A stretch of DNA of 64,000 nucleotides from Siphonobacter aquaeclarae (GCF_900103285.1 NZ_FNGS01000004.1:1-64000), one strand, 5' to 3'; shown: positions 16,455 to 25,998, counted from the stretch's first letter. The notes: a model not told the origin generated them from the letters alone. Made by a program: numbers and translations.

Positions 16455-17708
16455 ATGGCTATGATCCAGTCCATCAACCGGACCCGCCTGTTCAACGCCA
16501 GCTGCTTCGGGCTTATCACGACAGCTATGATCTTTGCGATCCGGGCAGGTATTCTCAATCAGTTGGGAACCGAATTCGCGCTCAACTCAAAGGAGCTCGG
16601 ATACGTCAACCAGATGGCCTTTCTAGGATTCCCGATTGCCATGATCATCGGGGGCCCCCTCTATAATATTATCGGTCCCAAGAAAATCGCCTGGGTAGCA
16701 TTCTTCACCCACCTCCTCGGTATTGTGCTGACGATCTTCGCCGACGGTTTCTGGAGCCTCCTTCTTTCTACTTTCCTCGTCGGTTTCGGCAACGGTACTA
16801 TCGAAGCCGCCTGTAACCCGATGATCGCCGATATGTATGACGGAAACGTGACCACCAAAATGCTGAACCGCTTCCATATGTGGTTCCCCGGTGGTATCGT
16901 GATCGGCAGCCTTGTCTCTGAATTCATGACGAAAGCCAACCTCGGCTGGCAATTCCAAATGGGCATCATCCTGATTCCCCTCTTTATCTATGGTATTCTG
17001 TTCCTCGGACAGCAGTTCCCGGAAAGCACGGCAGAAGAAGGCCAGTCCAACGCCACCAACATCAAGGCGATGCTCTCTCCGCTGTACATTTTCATGCTGA
17101 TCTGCATGGCCCTGACGGCTATTTCCGAATTCGGTCCCGAACAATGGATCGGCCCTATCCTCGGTAAAGCCGGCGCCAGCCCGATGCTCATCCTCGCCCT
17201 CGTAACGGGTCTGATGGCCGTTGGCCGCTATTTCGCCGGTCCGCTCGTTCACAGCCTCAACCCGACAGGCGTGCTGTGGGGTTCAGCCGTTTTCGCAACG
17301 ATCGGTATTGTGCTCATGAGCCAGGCTACCGGCCCGATGGTCTACATCTCTGCCGTCGTTTTCGCGATTGGCGTGTGCTATTTCTGGCCGACGATGATCG
17401 GCTTCGTCGCCGAGTATATTCCGAAAGCCGGCGCCTTCGGGATGTCCATCATCGGCGGTATGGGTATGTTCTCGACGTCTATCTTCCAGCCCATTATCGG
17501 TGGCTGGCTGGATAACGAAAAGGCAAATGCCGCTGCCCGCGGTCTTACCGGCGACGCTGCCGACCTGGCCGCCGGTCAGGCTACTCTCGACAACATGGCC
17601 CTGTTCCCTGCTATCCTGATCGTTGCCTTCGGCGCGCTCTGGTTCTTCATGCGGAACAAGAAGCCCCACCACCATACCGACGAAACGTTCGCTGCCCAGA
17701 AGTCCTGA
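16455..17708 (+). CDS. MFS transporter, sugar-type
   Basis: A 417-residue major facilitator protein with about 12 membrane segments. Visible hallmarks are FAIRAGILNQLG in helix 1, the loop after helix 2 (GGPLYNIIGPKKIAW) and the helix 4-5 region GFGNGTIEAACNPMIADMY, which resembles FucP-like sugar and nucleoside:H+ symporters. A histidine-rich tail (KKPHHHTDETF) ends it. It is divergent from the two dehydrogenase genes and probably imports the glycoside or keto-sugar they process. The substrate is inferred from context only. Confidence 0.88.
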   Translation: MAMIQSINRTRLFNASCFGLITTAMIFAIRAGILNQLGTEFALNSKELGYVNQMAFLGFPIAMIIGGPLYNIIGPKKIAWVAFFTHLLGIVLTIFADGFWSLLLSTFLVGFGNGTIEAACNPMIADMYDGNVTTKMLNRFHMWFPGGIVIGSLVSEFMTKANLGWQFQMGIILIPLFIYGILFLGQQFPESTAEEGQSNATNIKAMLSPLYIFMLICMALTAISEFGPEQWIGPILGKAGASPMLILALVTGLMAVGRYFAGPLVHSLNPTGVLWGSAVFATIGIVLMSQATGPMVYISAVVFAIGVCYFWPTMIGFVAEYIPKAGAFGMSIIGGMGMFSTSIFQPIIGGWLDNEKANAAARGLTGDAADLAAGQATLDNMALFPAILIVAFGALWFFMRNKKPHHHTDETFAAQKS

Positions 17709-17729
17709 GCCGACCTGCTCCGTCCTGTT

Positions 17730-17765
17730 AAAAGCCTGACTAACAACCGTTGGTCAGGCTTTTTT
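17730..17765 (+). terminator. rho-independent terminator after the MFS gene
   Basis: AAAAGCCTGACTAAC (17730-17744) pairs with GTTGGTCAGGCTTTT (17749-17763) through one G-U pair and ends in a T run. It separates the transporter from the PSCyt operon. Confidence 0.85.
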
Positions 17766-17830
17766 CGTTAGTTTTATCCCTGCTTCGTATAAAGGCAATT
17801 TTGTATTTTTTCCAGCAAAAATGCTATCAG

Positions 17831-17858
17831 TTTTACCCGTACGATAGCCCTAGTTTTG
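17831..17858 (+). promoter_or_regulatory. promoter of the PSCyt operon
   Basis: TAGTTTTG (17851-17858) matches TAnnTTTG exactly. TTTTAC at 17831 lies at the right distance for a weak -33 box. The ATG is 43 bases downstream. Confidence 0.5.
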
Positions 17859-17901
17859 TTATTCGAAAAGTTGACAAACTACTGATTATTCTCTAAACAC
17901 T

Positions 17902-20661
17902 ATGAATACCAGGCTCTGGATGGGAGCGGGTTTGCTGGTCGCCGGAGCACTCGGATACCTGACGATCTTCCGGCACGACAAGGTCGATTTCAACACCCAG
18001 GTCAAACCCCTCATCAACAAGAACTGCATTGCCTGTCACGGTGGGGTAAAGCGGGCCGGAGGACTCAGTCTGCTCTTCCGGGAAGAAGCTGTTGCCCCCA
18101 CTGAATCCGGGAAACCCGCCATTATCCCCGGAGACGCCAAAAATTCTGAATTCATCCGCCGCCTTCACCTTACCGATCCCGAGGAGCGCATGCCACTCAA
18201 AGGCCCTGCACTCAAACAGGAAGATATTGATCTCCTCACGCAGTGGATCGACGAAGGTGCGGAATGGGGCAATCACTGGGCCTATACCGCCCCGCAGCGA
18301 CCTCAAGTACCCGGCGGTTCGTTCTTCTCCGGTATTTTTGATTTTCTTTCCGGAGAAAAAGCAGCCCGGCCGATTGATCGCTTCATCGACCGGAAACTGA
18401 AAGAAGAGAAACTCGAGTCCTTGCCGCAGGCGGACCCGACGGTGCTGATCCGGCGGGTATCACTCGACCTGACCGGCCTGCCGCCGTCTTCCAAAATCCT
18501 CGATTCCTATCTCAAAAATCCGACAGAAGCCGCTTATGCCCAGGCCGTCGATTCACTGCTGGCTTCTCCGCATTTCGGGGAAAAATGGGCGGCGATGTGG
18601 ATGGACCTCGCCCGCTACGCCGATTCCAAAGGATATGAGCGGGATGATCGCCGGGATATCTGGCGCTACCGCGACTGGCTCATCAAAGCCTTCAATACCG
18701 ATAAGCCCTATGATCAGTTTCTGGTAGAACAAATGGCGGGAGATCTCCTTCCCCAGCCTACTGACGATCAGTTGCTGGCGACCGCCTTCCACCGGAATAC
18801 CATGACGAACGACGAAGGCGGGACCAATAACGAAGAGTTCCGGACCGCCGCCGTCCTCGACCGCGTGAATACTACCTGGGAAGTACTGAACTCGACCACG
18901 TTCGCCTGCGTGCAGTGCCATAGTCACCCGTATGATCCTTTCCGGCACGAAGAGTACTACAAGTTCCTGGCCTTCTTTAATAACAGCCGGGACGAGGATA
19001 CCTATGGCGACTACCCCCGCCTGCGGCATTTCGAAGGCGACAACGAAGCGAAACTGAAACGCCTGACCGGCTGGCTGACAACCAGCGCGTCTCCGGAAGA
19101 AAAAGCACGTATCATCCGCCTGCTCAAAACCTGGGAGCCACATATCAACTCCCTCACGGCGGATAAATTCGTCAATAGTGCGCTGGCCGATGAAAAGTGG
19201 CTGGCTATGCGGCAAAATGGATCTGCGCGGTTTACCCGTGTCAACCTGACCGGTAAAACAGTGCTGCTGACGAAATTCCAGTCCTTTCTGCCGAATAGTT
19301 TCTGGGAAATCCGGATGGACAAGCCCGACGGGCCGTTGCTGACACGCATCCGCCTGGATACCACGACCGTGAAGCCCAGCCGCTGGTTTGCCGAATATAC
19401 TATCCCCGCGACGCAGGGTGTACACGACCTGTATTTCTCTGTCTCTTCTACCGATAAAGTACTCAAAGACCGCCCCGAGGCCAATATTGCTATGTGGGAC
19501 TGGTTTGCGTTCCAAGCGCCCTTTCCCGGTGAAGGCAAACCCGGCTATGACGAAAACAAGGCCCTGTTTGCCGAATTACTGCGGACAGGTATGCCATCGA
19601 CGCCTGTTATGCAGGAAAACCCGGCCGATATGGCACGGGAAACTCACGTCTTTGACCGGGGAAATCGCCTGGTATTGGGCAAAAAAGTAGAGCCTGACGT
19701 ACCGCATTCACTGCCGCCGCTTCCGAAAGATGCCCCCCGAAACCGCCTCGGCCTGGCCCGCTGGATGGTATCGCCGCAGCATCCGCTTACGGCACGAACG
19801 GCCGTTAACCGGTTCTGGGAACAGCTGTTTGGCATTGGACTGGTGGAAACGCTGGAAGACTTTGGTACACAGGGATTTACCCCGTCCAACCCTGAGCTGC
19901 TCGACTACCTGGCGGTGGAGTTTTCGACAGAATGGAAATGGGATGTGAAGCGACTTTTGAAGGAAATCGTTCTGACACAGGCCTACCAGCGTGATTCGAA
20001 AGCCTCGGCCGAAGCGCTGGAGCGGGACCCGGCGAACCGGTATTTTGCCCGGGGACCGCGTGTCCGCCTTTCGTCTGAGCAAATCCGTGATCAGATGCTG
20101 GCCGTTTCGGGACTTCTCTCCGGCAAACTATACGGCCCGGGCGTTATGCCTTTTCAGCCGGAAGGCGTGTGGGCATCGCCGTACAACGGAGATTCCTGGC
20201 GGTTGTCAGAAGGCGAAGACCGCTACCGTCGTGCCGTCTATACATTCTGGAAACGGACAAGCCCGTATCCATCGATGATGGCGTTTGACGGCGCCAGCCG
20301 GGAAGTCTGCCTGGCCCGTCGCATCCGTACCAATACGCCCCTCCAGGCGCTGGTAACACTCAACGATCCGGTGGCGGTAGAAGCGGCCCGGCAGCTTTCC
20401 TACCGGATGGCGAAGGAGTCTTCCCCCGAAAAACAGATCCGCAGCGGGTACCGGGCCGTCATGATCCGGGACATCCAGTCTGCCAAACTGGCCGTGCTGC
20501 TCCAACTCTACCAGGAAGCGCTGGCGGAGTACCGGGTGAAGCCGGCTGCCGCGAAAGAACTGCTGCAGGATTGCTATGGCGCCCGACCGGCAGAACGTGC
20601 GGCGCTGACGACGGTGGCGTCCGCCCTGTTGAACCTGGATGAATTTATCGTCAAAGAATAA
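17902..20661 (+). CDS. PSCyt1-DUF1549-DUF1553 planctomycete-type cytochrome protein
   Basis: A 919-residue exported or membrane-anchored protein. An N-terminal hydrophobic helix (about 6-23) is followed by a PSCyt1 heme c domain with CIACH at 42-46, then DUF1549/PSCyt2 (about 150-360; RFIDRKLKEEKLE, WADLARYADS-like WMDLARYADSKGYERDD, second CxxCH in ACVQCHSHPYDPF), a carbohydrate-binding-like middle part, and DUF1553/PSD1 at the C terminus (LARWMVSPQHPLTARTAVNR, DALVTLNDP-like QALVTLNDPVAVEAA). Two heme sites suggest electron transfer. Such proteins abound in Planctomycetes and co-occur with DUF1501. It leads a five-gene operon. The reaction is not established. Confidence 0.92.
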   Translation: MNTRLWMGAGLLVAGALGYLTIFRHDKVDFNTQVKPLINKNCIACHGGVKRAGGLSLLFREEAVAPTESGKPAIIPGDAKNSEFIRRLHLTDPEERMPLKGPALKQEDIDLLTQWIDEGAEWGNHWAYTAPQRPQVPGGSFFSGIFDFLSGEKAARPIDRFIDRKLKEEKLESLPQADPTVLIRRVSLDLTGLPPSSKILDSYLKNPTEAAYAQAVDSLLASPHFGEKWAAMWMDLARYADSKGYERDDRRDIWRYRDWLIKAFNTDKPYDQFLVEQMAGDLLPQPTDDQLLATAFHRNTMTNDEGGTNNEEFRTAAVLDRVNTTWEVLNSTTFACVQCHSHPYDPFRHEEYYKFLAFFNNSRDEDTYGDYPRLRHFEGDNEAKLKRLTGWLTTSASPEEKARIIRLLKTWEPHINSLTADKFVNSALADEKWLAMRQNGSARFTRVNLTGKTVLLTKFQSFLPNSFWEIRMDKPDGPLLTRIRLDTTTVKPSRWFAEYTIPATQGVHDLYFSVSSTDKVLKDRPEANIAMWDWFAFQAPFPGEGKPGYDENKALFAELLRTGMPSTPVMQENPADMARETHVFDRGNRLVLGKKVEPDVPHSLPPLPKDAPRNRLGLARWMVSPQHPLTARTAVNRFWEQLFGIGLVETLEDFGTQGFTPSNPELLDYLAVEFSTEWKWDVKRLLKEIVLTQAYQRDSKASAEALERDPANRYFARGPRVRLSSEQIRDQMLAVSGLLSGKLYGPGVMPFQPEGVWASPYNGDSWRLSEGEDRYRRAVYTFWKRTSPYPSMMAFDGASREVCLARRIRTNTPLQALVTLNDPVAVEAARQLSYRMAKESSPEKQIRSGYRAVMIRDIQSAKLAVLLQLYQEALAEYRVKPAAAKELLQDCYGARPAERAALTTVASALLNLDEFIVKE

Positions 20662-20756
20662 GCCGACTAAGGAAAACGACGTCCTGATACGTCTTTGGGA
20701 AAAGCGCCGGACAGGCGGGGATATCCCTGGCAATCAGGACTTATTCACAAAGCTTC

Positions 20757-22238
20757 ATGCTCAGCAAATCGCTTTTGGAAGAACTCCGCGAGGAGACGCT
20801 GCGATCGGATACGCGCCGCCATTTCCTCAAACAATGCACGACAGGCCTCGGAATGATGGCGATGTCGTCTCTGGCGGGCTGCTGGTCGCCTTCAAAAAAC
20901 GACCCGGTAGCTGTTGCCAATCCAATGGCGGCCCGGTTTCCGCATTTTCCGGGGAAAGCTAAGTCGGTTATCTACATCCACTGTGCAGGTTCGCCAAGCC
21001 AACTGGAGCTATTTGATTACAAACCGGAGCTGATCAAGGTCAGCGGCAAGGAATGTCCTCCTTCGTTTCTGGAAGGCAAAACGTTTGCTTTTATCAGGGG
21101 AGTACCGAAGATGTTGGGCCCGCAGGGGCAGTTTGCCCAGCGCGGGCAATCTGGCGCGTACGTATCTGACTATTTGCCTCAATTTCAGTCGGTTGTCGAT
21201 AATGTCTCTTTCCTGAAGGCGATGCATACCGACCAGTTCAATCACGCGCCGGCGCAGCTGTTCATGCATACCGGCAGCGCGCGCCTGGGCCGGCCGAGTA
21301 TGGGTTCCTGGGTGACATACGGGTTGGGGACGGAAAACCAGAACCTGCCTGGGTTCGTGGTACTCGCCTCAGGCGGCAAGGCACCGGACGCCGGAAAATC
21401 AGTCTGGGGCAGCGGGTTTCTGCCTTCGGTCTACCAGGGCGTTCAATGCCGGACGGAAGGCGATCCGGTACTGTACCTGTCCGACCCCGACGGCGTCAGC
21501 CGGAACCTGAAGAAAAAGACCATCGACGCGATTTCGAAGGTCAACGAGCAGCATTACCAGGAATTTCACGACCCGGAGACGGTTGCCCGCATCAGCCAGT
21601 ACGAAATGGCCTTCAAGATGCAGATGTCGGTGCCCGAAATCATGGATGTCTCGAAAGAACCGCAGCATATTCTTGATATGTATGGGGTAGATCCGGCACA
21701 GGGTTCTTTCGCACGTAATATCCTGTTATCCAGAAGACTCGTCGAAAAAGGCGTGCGTTTTGTGCAGTTGTTTGACTGGGGATGGGATTCGCACGGAACC
21801 GACTCCGGCGGCTCGCTGGAAGTAGGCCTCCGGAATAAATGCCGGCAGGTAGACAAAGCCATGACGGCCCTGCTTCTCGACCTGAAACAACGCGGAATGC
21901 TCGACGAAGTACTCGTTGTCTGGGGCGGCGAATTCGGCCGGACGCCGATGGCTGAAAACCGCGAAGGCCGCGCCAACCCGTACATGGGGCGCGACCACCA
22001 CACGGAAGCCTTCACCGTCTGGCTGGCCGGCGGAGGTGTCAAGGAAGGGTTTTCCTGGGGTGAAACCGATCCGATGGGATACAGCGGGATTTCGGGGCGA
22101 ACGCACGTACATGACCTCCAGGCAACGATCCTTCATTGCCTGGGATTTGATCACGAAAAACTCACGTATGAATTTCAGGGACGGCCGTTCCGGCTGACCG
22201 ACGTTCACGGAAAAGTAATCCGGGAAATCCTTGCCTGA
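20757..22238 (+). CDS. Tat-exported DUF1501 protein
   Basis: A 493-residue protein with a twin-arginine signal (TRRHFLKQCTTGLGMMAMSS) ending at a cysteine (LAGC), so possibly a Tat-exported lipoprotein. The DUF1501 domain fills the rest, an alkaline-phosphatase-like fold related to sulfatases. It has the family hallmarks VVWGGEFGRTPMAEN, YMGRDHHTEAFTVWLAGGGV and WGETDPMGYSG, where the Asp/His residues are probable metal ligands. DUF1501 and the DUF1549/DUF1553 protein upstream are nearly always paired; the 95-base gap supports one operon. Substrate unknown. Confidence 0.92.
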   Translation: MLSKSLLEELREETLRSDTRRHFLKQCTTGLGMMAMSSLAGCWSPSKNDPVAVANPMAARFPHFPGKAKSVIYIHCAGSPSQLELFDYKPELIKVSGKECPPSFLEGKTFAFIRGVPKMLGPQGQFAQRGQSGAYVSDYLPQFQSVVDNVSFLKAMHTDQFNHAPAQLFMHTGSARLGRPSMGSWVTYGLGTENQNLPGFVVLASGGKAPDAGKSVWGSGFLPSVYQGVQCRTEGDPVLYLSDPDGVSRNLKKKTIDAISKVNEQHYQEFHDPETVARISQYEMAFKMQMSVPEIMDVSKEPQHILDMYGVDPAQGSFARNILLSRRLVEKGVRFVQLFDWGWDSHGTDSGGSLEVGLRNKCRQVDKAMTALLLDLKQRGMLDEVLVVWGGEFGRTPMAENREGRANPYMGRDHHTEAFTVWLAGGGVKEGFSWGETDPMGYSGISGRTHVHDLQATILHCLGFDHEKLTYEFQGRPFRLTDVHGKVIREILA

Positions 22239-22284
22239 CAGGGATTTCACTAATTTGCTCTTTTCGTAACGAACCGAACAAAAC

Positions 22285-23115
22285 ATGAAAAAAGCGACAT
22301 TCCTCCTTCTTCTTCTTGCACCGTTTGCCGGCCAGGCGCAGGTACACCTTGAAAAGCTCTGGGAAACGGATACGACCCAGCTCCGGACGCCGGAGTCGGT
22401 ATTATGGGACCCTTCGTCGAAGTCGCTGTACATCAGCAACATCGACGGAAAACCCTGGGAAGCAGACGGCAAGGGATTTATTTCAACGCTGGCGCAGAAC
22501 GGCGTCGTCCAGACCGCCCAATGGGCTACCGGCCTGAATGCCCCCAAAGGAATGGGCATTTCAAAAGGGAAACTATATGTAGCCGACCTGGCGGAAGTAG
22601 CGGTTATTGACCTTCGCACGGGTAAGATCCTGCGGAAAATTGCGCCGGAAGGGGCCAAAAACCTGAACGACGTAGCCGTAGGTCCGGACGGAGATATCTA
22701 TGTAACCGATTCTGCTACCAGCCGGATTTATGTTATCAAGGGCAATAAGGCGGAACTCTATCTTGAAAATGCGGAAATCCAGCGCCCGAACGGTATCCGC
22801 TGGGTCGGCAAGCGGCTTTTTGTCTTCGATGCCGGCAAGGGCGGATTCTATGAAGTCAACGCTGATAAAAGTCTGAAAAAGCTCGCCGAGGGTATGCCCT
22901 CCGGCGACGGCATCGAGCCGCTCGGCGATGGCTTTCTCCTCTCCCGCTGGGCAGGTATTGTGCATCACCTCAGCGCCGACGGTAAACTTACCCAGGTACT
23001 GGACCTGACGGCAGAGAAAAAGAATACGGCGGACATCGGCTTCGACCCGCAGAAACGCATCCTGTACATCCCGACGTTCAACGCCAACAGCGTTGTAGCC
23101 TATCAGGTACACTAA
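22285..23115 (+). CDS. secreted SMP-30/gluconolactonase-like beta-propeller
   Basis: A 276-residue protein with a cleavable signal peptide (ending GQAQ) and a six-bladed propeller. The metal-binding glutamate of lactonases may be in TPESVLWDP, the asparagine in RPNGIRWVGKR and the aspartate in SGDGIEPLGDG, all at the expected spacing. Lactonases of this fold open sugar lactones, the product of C1 oxidation of an aldose, which would fit beside a sugar-oxidising module. The homology is distant and it could be a non-catalytic propeller. Confidence 0.8.
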   Translation: MKKATFLLLLLAPFAGQAQVHLEKLWETDTTQLRTPESVLWDPSSKSLYISNIDGKPWEADGKGFISTLAQNGVVQTAQWATGLNAPKGMGISKGKLYVADLAEVAVIDLRTGKILRKIAPEGAKNLNDVAVGPDGDIYVTDSATSRIYVIKGNKAELYLENAEIQRPNGIRWVGKRLFVFDAGKGGFYEVNADKSLKKLAEGMPSGDGIEPLGDGFLLSRWAGIVHHLSADGKLTQVLDLTAEKKNTADIGFDPQKRILYIPTFNANSVVAYQVH

Positions 23116-23138
23116 CTCTTTTGTTAACTGTTTTTTAC

Positions 23139-24182
23139 ATGGACGAACATCGTCGCAATTTCCTCAAAACCACCGGAATGACTGCTATCGGAATGATGCT
23201 CTCCGGCCGTTCGTACGGCAAGGACGAACAAATTATCGGCCACAATACCCACCGTTACAAGGTGGTACCGGGCTGGGGCATTCTCGATGCCGGAAAGAAC
23301 CCTGTCAACGACTGCCACGAGCTGGTAGAAGACAGCAAGGGGCGGATTATCCTGCTGACGAATGAGACGAAAAACAACGTCCTCATTTACGACAAATCCG
23401 GCAAGCTTCTGGAAGCCTGGGGGACTACCTACCCCGGCGCGCACGGGCTCACAATTGGTGGAGAGGAGTCGGATCAGTTCCTCCTCATTGCCGATAACAA
23501 CCGGCACCAGATCATCAAAACGGACCTCAAAGGCAGGGAACTGATGAAGATCGAATACCCGAAGGAAACGGGGGTATACGACTCGCCGAATCAGTTTGTG
23601 CCGACCGAAACAGCTATCAACCCGGCAAACGGGGATATCTATGTGGCTGACGGATACGGGGCCAATTATATCATCCAATACGATTCAAAAGGAAAGTATA
23701 TCCGGCATTTCGGCGGGCGGGGCGATAGTCTCACCGAGCAGTTTGACTGCTGCCACGGCGTGCTGGTGGATACGCGGAATGCGAAGAACCCGACGCTGCT
23801 CGTGACAGACCGGCGCCGGAACTGCCTGAAGCGGTTTACGCTCGACGGCAAGTACCTTGCTACCATCGCGCTGCCGGGCTCGTACATCTGCCGGCCGCGC
23901 CTCCACGGGGATCATATCTTTGGTGCGGTATTCCGGTCGACCTCCGATGCCTACCCCGATTCCGGCTATTTCCAGGTTCTGGACAAAAATGACAAGGTCG
24001 TTTCGACCCCGGGCGGTTCTGCTCCTGAATATGTCAACGGACAACTGCAGGAGCAGCGGAAGGACCGGAGTTTTGCGGCATTCCTGCATCCGCACGACGT
24101 GTATGTAGATTCAGATGAAAACGTCTACGTCGCGCAGTGGGCTTCGAAGAAAACCTATCCCATCAAATTGCAACGCGTCTAG
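23139..24182 (+). CDS. NHL-repeat six-bladed beta-propeller, Tat-exported
   Basis: A 347-residue protein starting at the ATG at 23139, which begins a twin-arginine signal (HRRNFLKTTGMTAIGMMLSG). Four or more NHL-like blades follow, for example NDCHELVEDSKGRIILLTNE, NPANGDIYVADGYGANYI and the final HPHDVYVDSDENVYVAQW. Related to peptidylglycine lyase-like and SMP-30-like propellers, but no catalytic set can be assigned. It follows the SMP-30-like gene by 23 bases in the same operon. Role in the periplasm unknown. Confidence 0.85.
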   Translation: MDEHRRNFLKTTGMTAIGMMLSGRSYGKDEQIIGHNTHRYKVVPGWGILDAGKNPVNDCHELVEDSKGRIILLTNETKNNVLIYDKSGKLLEAWGTTYPGAHGLTIGGEESDQFLLIADNNRHQIIKTDLKGRELMKIEYPKETGVYDSPNQFVPTETAINPANGDIYVADGYGANYIIQYDSKGKYIRHFGGRGDSLTEQFDCCHGVLVDTRNAKNPTLLVTDRRRNCLKRFTLDGKYLATIALPGSYICRPRLHGDHIFGAVFRSTSDAYPDSGYFQVLDKNDKVVSTPGGSAPEYVNGQLQEQRKDRSFAAFLHPHDVYVDSDENVYVAQWASKKTYPIKLQRV

Positions 24183-24257
24183 TTGTTCCGGCCTCCGGAA
24201 GATCGTTCCGGAGGCCTTACTTTACCTCAAAACCCGACCATCCGGTCTGCTTTATTC

Positions 24258-25700
24258 ATGGAAGCTTTTGCTGAGCTGCTGGGGAGACTACACCCGTTAA
24301 TTGTCCATTTGCCTATCGGAATTCTGCTGCTGGGCGTTTTTCTCTACTTCTTTTCCCGAAGGACGCCCGCGCTGCAACCGGCGGTACCGGTTACCCTTTT
24401 CTGGGGGGCGGTTACGGCTGTTTTTGCCTGCGTGGCGGGGTATTTCCTGAAGCTGTCGGGCGGGTACGAAGAGCAGGCCCTGGCCCTGCACCAGAATACG
24501 GGCATCGCCACAGCGGTGCTGGCGGTACTGGCCTGGCTGGCGGTACGCAACGGAGAAAACGTCGCCTGGATTGGCAAGTTGCGTACCGGGATTATCAGCC
24601 TGACGGCGCTGTTTCTGTTTGTCGCCGGGCACTTCGGCGGAAATCTCACGCACGGAGAAGACTTTCTGACTCAGCCGGTTATGGCACTTCTGGGAAAGGA
24701 GGCACCTGCTCAGCAAGCCGCAGCGCCGAAAATCACAGACATCAACAAAGCAGTGGTATACGCCGACCTGGTCGAGCCCATCTTCAAGCAGAAATGCTGG
24801 CAATGCCACAACGCCAAAAAGATCAAGGGAGAGCTGCGCATGGATGAAATCGAGCTTTTTCTGAAAGGCGGGAAACACGGAAAGGTACTGGTACCCGGGC
24901 ATGCGGATCAGAGCGAGCTCGTCAAGCGGCTGTTGCTGCCCGAAGAAGACGACCACCACATGCCTCCGAAAGGCAAAACGCAGCTGACGGACGAAGAAGT
25001 AGCGCTGGTTCAATGGTGGATTGCCAATGGAAAGGCGGATTTCAAGGCAGTCGTAGCCTCCGTTCCGGCGGATGAAAAAATAAAACCTTTTCTGGCGAAG
25101 TACGGCGGTGGAAGCAGTGCGGCAGATAGCGGTCCGGATCTCGAGCAGCAGGTACTGGCAGGGAAGGTATCGGCCGGAGACGCGTCGCTCATCAAAAAAC
25201 TGACGGCTCAAAACGTATTGGTGTTACCTGTGGCCAACGAATCGAACTTCCTGGCGGTGAATACGGTGAACGCTGCGGAATTCAGCGATGCGCAAGCCGA
25301 CTGGCTCACGGGCCTCAGCGACCAGATAGTCTGGCTGAAATTGGGCGATACGAAGGTGAGCGATCAGGCCCTGAAATCGGTGGCCCGGTTGAAGAACCTG
25401 ACGCGGCTTTCGCTGGAGCATACGACGGTCTCGGATGCGGGTGTCGGTTCGCTGAAAGACCTCCATCAACTGCAAAACCTGAACCTGGTTGGCACAAAAG
25501 TCTCCGACCAATCTGTAGAGGCGCTCGGGCAGCTCAAACAGCTCCGGACGCTGTACCTCTGGCAGACGCAGTTCACCCCGGCGGGTGTTGAAAAACTCCG
25601 GAAGCTGCTGCCGCATACGCAGGTGGATTTCGGCGGATATGACCTGCCGAAACTGACGTCAGACACGCTCATTTACAAGGACAAGCCCAAGACCACCTGA
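24258..25700 (+). CDS. DUF2231-like membrane domain, cytochrome c and leucine-rich repeats fused
   Basis: A 480-residue protein; the ATG at 24258 is preferred because the longer frame begins in the spacer. Domains: four membrane helices of DUF2231 type (about 1-135, starting LLGRLHPLIVHLPIGILLLG), a PSCyt1 heme c domain (about 165-275) with CWQCH in QKCWQCHNAKKIKGELRMD and the Met ligand probably in DDHHMPPKG, then a C-terminal leucine-rich-repeat solenoid (about 360-465; LKLGDTKVSDQALKSVARL and similar repeats). It probably anchors electron flow from the periplasmic oxidases to the membrane, with the LRR as docking surface. Last gene of the operon. Confidence 0.88.
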   Translation: MEAFAELLGRLHPLIVHLPIGILLLGVFLYFFSRRTPALQPAVPVTLFWGAVTAVFACVAGYFLKLSGGYEEQALALHQNTGIATAVLAVLAWLAVRNGENVAWIGKLRTGIISLTALFLFVAGHFGGNLTHGEDFLTQPVMALLGKEAPAQQAAAPKITDINKAVVYADLVEPIFKQKCWQCHNAKKIKGELRMDEIELFLKGGKHGKVLVPGHADQSELVKRLLLPEEDDHHMPPKGKTQLTDEEVALVQWWIANGKADFKAVVASVPADEKIKPFLAKYGGGSSAADSGPDLEQQVLAGKVSAGDASLIKKLTAQNVLVLPVANESNFLAVNTVNAAEFSDAQADWLTGLSDQIVWLKLGDTKVSDQALKSVARLKNLTRLSLEHTTVSDAGVGSLKDLHQLQNLNLVGTKVSDQSVEALGQLKQLRTLYLWQTQFTPAGVEKLRKLLPHTQVDFGGYDLPKLTSDTLIYKDKPKTT

Positions 25701-25796
25701 CCGGTACCGAATCAGGCATTAACCCGTCAAAAAATTGGACGGAACGCATTTTTCACATCATCTTCAAAAGAAAATGAACTTTTTCAACCGGCAGAC

Positions 25797-25828
25797 TTGC
25801 GTTTCGTCCACCAAACTTCCTATATTTG
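25797..25828 (+). promoter_or_regulatory. tRNA-Glu promoter, first copy
   Basis: TTG at 25797-25799 and TATATTTG at 25821-25828 with 21 bases between them match the Bacteroidota consensus. The same -7 box (TATATTTGCACC) recurs before the second tRNA copy at 29762. Confidence 0.7.
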
Positions 25829-25879
25829 CACCACGTTAAACGAAACGGCGTCAAAAAACGCCTCGAATAGCGAAAAAAT

Positions 25880-25951
25880 GGTCCGTTCGTCTAGGGGTTA
25901 GGACGTATCCCTTTCACGGATAAAACACGGGTTCGATTCCCGTACGGACTA
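25880..25951 (+). tRNA. trnE: tRNA-Glu (anticodon TTC), first copy
   Basis: A complete 72-base cloverleaf: acceptor GGTCCGT/ACGGACT (with a G-T first pair), D-arm GTCT...GGAC, anticodon stem TATCC/GGATA around loop CTTTCAC, T-arm ACGGG-TTCGATT-CCCGT. The anticodon TTC is at 25913-25915. CCA is not encoded. It is identical base for base to the copy at 29811-29882, and followed by its own terminator. Confidence 0.95.
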
Positions 25952-25969
25952 CGAAAATTAAGTTTGTCA

Positions 25970-25998
25970 CCCTGGATCCTCCCGATCCGGGGTTTTTT
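25970..25998 (+). terminator. terminator of the first tRNA-Glu
   Basis: CCCTGGATC (25970-25978) pairs with GATCCGGGG (25984-25992) and a T6 run follows. A second stem, TGTCCCG/CGGGACA (26001-26027), lies just beyond. Confidence 0.75.
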
